Shown here in pieces: positions 59,639 through 64,000 of a stretch of 64,000 bases of DNA (positions within the stretch are counted from its first letter, which is position 1; each line of letters begins with the position of its first letter). Both the position numbers and the translations under genes were made by a program. This DNA comes from SIG452 sp045540295 (GTDB lineage: Bacteria; Bacillota; Clostridia; UMGS1840): NCBI GenBank assembly GCA_045540295.1, contig JAZQGY010000015.1, positions 1 to 64,000 of the forward strand, in the 5' to 3' direction. The notes beneath the pieces were generated by a model. That model was not told the origin of the DNA. It worked only from the letters and a program-made list of their open reading frames with translations, and searched no databases.

Positions 59639-62600
59639 GGAAATCAAAAAAGTATTAGTAATCGGATCAGGCCCTATCATCATCGGTCAGGCAGCAGAGT
59701 TTGACTATGCAGGTACCCAGGCTTGCCGCGCCCTAAAGGAAGACGGTCTGGAAGTGGTGCTGGTGAACTCCAACCCTGCAACCATTATGACCGATAGCAA
59801 GATGGCAGACAAAATCTATATTGAACCTCTGACCTTGCCTGTTATCAAAAGAATTATTGAAAAAGAAAAGCCGGACAGCCTGCTCTCCACCTTAGGGGGA
59901 CAGACCGGGTTAACCTTATCCATGCAGTTGGCAAAGGAAGGCTTTTTGGACAAGCATAACGTAAAACTTTTAGGCGCAAATCCCGAAACCATCGACAAAG
60001 CGGAAGACCGCCAGATGTTTAAGGATATGATGGAAAAAATCAATCAGCCCGTCATTCCCTCTAAGGTTGTAAATACCTTAGAAGATGCACTGGCTTTTGC
60101 ACACACCATCGGCTATCCTTTAATTATCCGTCCTGCCTTTACCTTAGGGGGTACCGGCGGCGGTATTGTCAACAATGAAGAAGAAATGATTGAGATTACC
60201 ACCAACGGTCTGCGTCTTTCTCCCATTACCCAGGTTTTGGTAGAAAAATGTGTGTCCGGTTGGAAAGAAATCGAATTTGAAGTAATTCGTGACAGTAAGG
60301 GCAACTCCATCACCGTCTGCAGTATGGAAAACTTAGACCCCGTTGGGGTTCATACCGGTGACTCTATCGTAATTGCGCCGGCAGTTTCCTTATCTGATTA
60401 TGAGTATTCCATGCTCCGCCGTGCAGCTTTGGATATTTTAAATGAATTAAAAATTGAAGGCGGTTGTAACTGTCAGTTTGCCTTAAATCCCGATAGCTTT
60501 GAATATGCGGTTATTGAAGTAAACCCCAGAGTTTCCCGTTCCTCCGCATTGGCATCCAAAGCAACCGGTTATCCCATCGCAAAGGTTGCGGCAAAAATTG
60601 CCATCGGCTATCAGTTAGATGAAATTTTAAATGCAGTAACCGGCAAAACCTACGCTTGCTTTGAACCTGCCATTGACTATGTGGTAGTAAAATTCCCCAA
60701 ATTCCCCTTCGATAAATTCGTGTATGCGAAACGTGACTTGGGAACCCAGATGAAGGCAACCGGGGAAGTTATGGCAATCGGCGCCACCTTTGAAGAAGCT
60801 ATTATGAAAGCCGTTCGCGGTGCAGAAATTTCCAAGGATTCTATGCGTCATAAAGACTTGGTTGGTCTTTCTGACGATGTGATTATGGAAAAACTTCACC
60901 AGTGCAACGACGAGCGAATTTTCGTGGTGTATGAAGCCATTACCCGTGGCGTATCTATTGATACCATCTATGATATCACCAAAATTGACCGTTGGTTCTT
61001 ATCCAAACTGGCAAATATTTTCAAAATGGAAAGCCGTTTAAAAGAAGAAACCTTAACAAAAGAACTTCACTTAGAAGCCAAGAAAATGGGCTTTTTGGAT
61101 AAGGTTATCGAAAGACTGTCGGGCCAAAAAATTCCCGAAAAAATCTATGCATCCTATAAGATGGTAGACACCTGTGCCGGTGAGTTTAACGCTCAGACTC
61201 CCTACTTCTACTCTTCCTATGAGGAAGCCAACGAAGCAAGAGAGTTTATCGACAATAACCCCACCGACAAGAAAACCGTTATTGTATTCGGTTCCGGCCC
61301 CATCCGAATCGGTCAGGGGATTGAGTTTGACTATGCCTCTGTTCATTGTGTATGGGCACTGCAGGAGGCAGGCTACGAAGTGGTGATTGTGAACAACAAC
61401 CCGGAAACTGTTTCCACCGACTTTGACACTGCAAACCGTCTGTATTTTGAACCCTTGAATCCCGAAGACGTCATGAACGTTATTCATACGGAAAAACCCT
61501 ATGGCGTGGTAGTTGCTTTTGGTGGCGGTACTGCTATCAAATTAACCAACTTCCTCCAGGAAAACGGTGTTCGCATTTTGGGTACCGGTGCAGACAGTAT
61601 TGATATGGCGGAAGACAGAGAACGGTTTGACGATCTTCTGGAACGTTTAAACATCAAACGTCCTCAGGGCTTTACTGTGTTAACCGAAGAAGAAGCGTTG
61701 GAAACTGCAAACCGTATCGGTTATCCCGTTTTGATTCGTCCCTCTTATGTATTGGGCGGTCAGAATATGATTATCGCCTGGAATGATTCCGATACCAAGG
61801 AATATATGAAGATTATTCTTCACGGTCTGGACGAAAATCCCATCTTAATTGACAAATATTTAATGGGTACCGAAATTGAAGTGGATGCCATCTCCGACGG
61901 GGAAGACATTTTAATCCCCGGTATTATGGAGCATATTGAGCGTGCAGGGGTTCACTCCGGTGACTCAATTGCGGTTTATCCGGCATTCAATTTAGATGTT
62001 CCCATGATTCAAAAAATCATTGATTCCACCAAAAAACTGGCAGTTGCCTTAAATACCAAAGGTTTGGTAAACATCCAGTATTTGGTGTATGACAATGAAT
62101 TATATGTCATTGAAGTAAATCCCCGTTCCTCCCGTACCGTTCCCTACATCAGCAAGGTTACCAAAGTTCCCATGATTGACCTGGCAACCCGTGCAATGCT
62201 GGGCGAAAAATTAAAGGATATGGGTTACGGCACCGGTCTTTACAAAAACTCTCCTTATGTGGCAGTAAAAGTGCCTGTGTTCTCCTTTGCCAAACTCTTG
62301 GGCGTGGATATCCACTTAGGACCTGAAATGAAATCCACCGGGGAAGTTTTGGGCATTGGTGCAAACTTAGAAGAAGCACTGTATAAAGGGTTAATTGCAG
62401 CAGGTTACAAACTGCAGAAAAAAGGCGGCGTATTCATTTCCGTAAGAAATTCCGACAAAGCGGAAATCTACGGCGTGGCAAAAGGATTTTATGATTTAGG
62501 CTTCACCGTGTATGCAACTCACGGTACCGCCAAAATTTTATCCGATGCAGGAATTCCGGTAATTCCTGTGGATAAAATTCACGAAAATGCCGAAAACAAT

Positions 62601-63668
62601 ACCTTAACCTTAATTGAAAGCGGAAAAGTAAACTTTGTTGTTTCTACCTCTGCAAAAGGCAGACTGCCGGAACGTGACAGTGTAAAAATCAGAAGAAAAG
62701 CAGTAGAAAGAAGCGTTCCCTGCTTCACCTCTATTGATACCGCAAATGCTGTTATTAACTCCATGAAGGGAAAATATTCTGAAGCTAGCATCGAAATTGT
62801 GGATATCAACAATATGCGTGAAGAAAAAATCGCAGTAGAATTCACCAAGATGCAGAGCTTAGGAAACGACTATATCTATTTTGACTGCTTAAATAAACAA
62901 ATTGATAATCCGGAAGCTTTGGCTATCCGTCTCTCCGACCGTCACTTCGGCATCGGTGCAGACGGTGCGGTAGTCATTGAAGCTTCCAAAACCGCAGATG
63001 CGAAAATGAGAATTTTCAATTCCGACGGTACCGAAGGCAGAATGGGCGGTAACGCCATCCGTTGCGTTGGTAAATATCTGTATGACAAGGGCATCGTTCC
63101 ACGCGAAGATATGGAAATTGAAACCTTGAGCGGTGTGAAAAAGCTGAAGGTGTATCCCTTGGAAGGGGAAGTTGTGGCAGCTCGTGTGGATATGGGCAAG
63201 GCAGAAACCAAGCCGGAGCTTGTTCCCGTGGTTTCCGATAAAGAAATCGTGAAAAACGAACCCATTACCGTGGCGGGAGAAGAATTCCATGTGACCTGTG
63301 TGTCTGTGGGCAATCCCCATGCGGTCGTATTTACCGACAATTTAGACACCGTGGATATGCAAAAAGTTGGTCCCGAATTTGAATATCATCCCATGTTCCC
63401 CGACAGAGTGAATCTGGAAGTGGTTACCGTAATTGATAAAAACACCTTGAAAATGCGTGTTTGGGAACGTGGTATTGGCGAAACTTTAGCGTGCGGAACC
63501 GGTGCTTGTGCAGCAGCCGTTGCAGCAATCTTAAACGGTTACTGCGAAAAAGATACCGACATCACCGTGAAGCTTCCCGGTGGCGACTTAAAAATCCGTT
63601 ACACAGATTCGTCCATTCAAATGACTGGACCTGCAGTGAAATCCTTCGAAGGTAAGGTATCTATCTAG
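59625..63668 (+). CDS. carB: CarB-DapF fusion: carbamoyl-phosphate synthase large subunit with diaminopimelate epimerase
   Basis: A single frame of 1347 residues. Residues 1-1064 are a full CarB: two ATP-grasp halves (KKVLVIGSGPIIIGQAAEFDYAG; KTVIVFGSGPIRIGQGIEFDYA at about 544), and an MGS domain ending SIEIVDINNM. Residues about 1070-1347 are a full DapF: FTKMQSLGNDYIYFDC, NSDGTEGRM, and LACGTGACAAAVAAI with Cys1290. The first DapF catalytic Cys position is Gly1141 (MGGNAIRC instead of MCGN). CarB makes carbamoyl phosphate for arginine and pyrimidines; DapF makes meso-diaminopimelate. No internal ribosome site precedes Met1064, so one polypeptide is expected. A typical CarB has about 1070 residues. 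Confidence 0.93.
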   Translation: MPLNKEIKKVLVIGSGPIIIGQAAEFDYAGTQACRALKEDGLEVVLVNSNPATIMTDSKMADKIYIEPLTLPVIKRIIEKEKPDSLLSTLGGQTGLTLSMQLAKEGFLDKHNVKLLGANPETIDKAEDRQMFKDMMEKINQPVIPSKVVNTLEDALAFAHTIGYPLIIRPAFTLGGTGGGIVNNEEEMIEITTNGLRLSPITQVLVEKCVSGWKEIEFEVIRDSKGNSITVCSMENLDPVGVHTGDSIVIAPAVSLSDYEYSMLRRAALDILNELKIEGGCNCQFALNPDSFEYAVIEVNPRVSRSSALASKATGYPIAKVAAKIAIGYQLDEILNAVTGKTYACFEPAIDYVVVKFPKFPFDKFVYAKRDLGTQMKATGEVMAIGATFEEAIMKAVRGAEISKDSMRHKDLVGLSDDVIMEKLHQCNDERIFVVYEAITRGVSIDTIYDITKIDRWFLSKLANIFKMESRLKEETLTKELHLEAKKMGFLDKVIERLSGQKIPEKIYASYKMVDTCAGEFNAQTPYFYSSYEEANEAREFIDNNPTDKKTVIVFGSGPIRIGQGIEFDYASVHCVWALQEAGYEVVIVNNNPETVSTDFDTANRLYFEPLNPEDVMNVIHTEKPYGVVVAFGGGTAIKLTNFLQENGVRILGTGADSIDMAEDRERFDDLLERLNIKRPQGFTVLTEEEALETANRIGYPVLIRPSYVLGGQNMIIAWNDSDTKEYMKIILHGLDENPILIDKYLMGTEIEVDAISDGEDILIPGIMEHIERAGVHSGDSIAVYPAFNLDVPMIQKIIDSTKKLAVALNTKGLVNIQYLVYDNELYVIEVNPRSSRTVPYISKVTKVPMIDLATRAMLGEKLKDMGYGTGLYKNSPYVAVKVPVFSFAKLLGVDIHLGPEMKSTGEVLGIGANLEEALYKGLIAAGYKLQKKGGVFISVRNSDKAEIYGVAKGFYDLGFTVYATHGTAKILSDAGIPVIPVDKIHENAENNTLTLIESGKVNFVVSTSAKGRLPERDSVKIRRKAVERSVPCFTSIDTANAVINSMKGKYSEASIEIVDINNMREEKIAVEFTKMQSLGNDYIYFDCLNKQIDNPEALAIRLSDRHFGIGADGAVVIEASKTADAKMRIFNSDGTEGRMGGNAIRCVGKYLYDKGIVPREDMEIETLSGVKKLKVYPLEGEVVAARVDMGKAETKPELVPVVSDKEIVKNEPITVAGEEFHVTCVSVGNPHAVVFTDNLDTVDMQKVGPEFEYHPMFPDRVNLEVVTVIDKNTLKMRVWERGIGETLACGTGACAAAVAAILNGYCEKDTDITVKLPGGDLKIRYTDSSIQMTGPAVKSFEGKVSI

Positions 63669-63805
63669 GCTCGATAAATGGCGCATAATCCGTGAATCTC
63701 ACCGCTCGGCGTACCGTTATGCTGTACGCAGTACTACGGCTTCGGGCTTGTCAAGGCGTTGCCTTGATCTGATTTCTCCATTCTGCATCCATTTCTCATT
63801 GCCTT
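63669..63805 (+). repeat. Post-stop palindromic repeat, copy 10
   Basis: Starts at the base after the CarB-DapF stop: GCTCGATAAATGGCGCATAA. Inner hairpins GTACCGTTATGCTGTAC-type and TCAAGGCGTTGCCTTGA (also in copy 9); right arm ATTCTGCATCCATTTCTC. Confidence 0.82.
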
Positions 63806-63822
63806 ACATCAGGTCAAATGAT

Positions 63823-63870
63823 AAAAGACGAAATTCTTTCGCAAAAAGCAAAGAATTTCGTCTTTTTTTT
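63823..63870 (+). terminator. Terminator of carA-carB/dapF
   Basis: AAAAGACGAAATTCTTT and AAAGAATTTCGTCTTTT form a 17-bp stem followed by a T run. Confidence 0.9.
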
Positions 63871-63882
63871 GGTACGGGCGAA

Positions 63883-64000
63883 AGCCTTCTCCTCGAGGAG
63901 AAGGGGGACCGCTTGCGGTGGATGAGGTGGCAAGATGCGAAGAATGTTATATAACACCTCATCAGTCACTTCGTGACAGCTTCCCCTCAAGGGGAAGCCT
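63883..64000. repeat. Hairpin-ended element, gene-free copy at window end
   Basis: AGCCTTCTCC/GGAGAAGG, ACCGCTTGCGGT and GATGAGGTG on the left; ACACCTCATCAG, GTCACTTCGTGAC and CTTCCCC/GGGGAAG on the right. Only about 25 bases separate the two ends. The right end finishes with AAGCCT at the last base of the window. Confidence 0.75.

Noticed and set aside
59625..63668. CarB-DapF fusion as a frameshift artefact
   Set aside because: Both domains are complete and in one frame, and the linker is short without a homopolymer at the junction; an artefact would need loss of a stop and exact frame match. Kept as real, subject to read checks.

Overview
The window looks like a chromosomal segment of an uncultured, endospore-forming, Gram-positive anaerobe of the class Clostridia, probably gut-associated. 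The evidence is SpoIIE, a divergent Soj/Spo0J (ParA/ParB) pair with parS-like sites, S-layer homology domains, IreB, a tandem glycine riboswitch, short-form HisG with HisZ, and AT-rich intergenic DNA with sigma-A type promoters. Genus cannot be assigned from the sequence. The chromosomal origin region is inside the window: dnaA (39.3-40.7 kb), an oriC-like stretch rich in DnaA boxes (about 41.05-41.30 kb) and dnaN (41.8 kb).

Layout. 1-1.3 kb: the tail of a PAP2 phosphatase and a GNAT acetyltransferase. 1.4-5.9 kb, minus strand: tRNA-Ser, then a tight cluster (RibD-like reductase, MATE exporter, YjbR, Sir2, rhodanese lipoprotein) behind an XRE-desulfoferrodoxin fusion. 6-15.3 kb, minus strand: a cell-envelope block with a split YdjG/YdjH/YdjI-like set, a BspA-type LRR/SLH surface protein, several small lipoproteins and a NifX-like protein. 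15.4-17.7 kb, plus strand: PAP2, nitroreductase, and pnuC behind a structured attenuator-like leader. 18-29.5 kb, minus strand: CBM9-like protein, GMP synthetase without its glutaminase domain, rodA-trkH-trkA, a glycine-riboswitch-controlled symporter, ricT-holB and ybeY-degV. 29.7-40.7 kb, plus strand: ilvE, a DivIVA-like protein, gpsA, corA, mtaB, parAB, serS and dnaA. 41.8-47.8 kb: dnaN, hisZGH, a repeat-bounded DUF559 nuclease gene, rnc and an aminotransferase. 48-54.8 kb: trpS, an epimerase-fold protein, trmB, spoIIE and ireB. 55-63.7 kb: rpsB-tsf, pyrH, carA, and a single open frame joining carB to dapF.

Three themes stand out. (1) Nitrogen donor use: CarA has lost the catalytic Cys and His of its glutaminase site, and GMP synthetase is a free-standing ATP-pyrophosphatase subunit, although HisH keeps its triad. 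This suggests that free ammonia feeds carbamoyl phosphate and GMP synthesis. The CarB-DapF fusion beside it also has Gly where the first catalytic Cys of DapF is expected. (2) Repeats: the right half is littered with two palindromic repeat families. One (about 105-140 bp) sits just after stop codons in the sense orientation. The other consists of hairpin-ended elements, most of them gene-free or half-length; one full-length copy encloses a DUF559 endonuclease gene whose ribosome-binding site and stop codon lie inside the repeat ends. (3) Origin: arrays of 57-60 bp repeats flank dnaA on both sides, and a separate 70-bp array follows dnaA.
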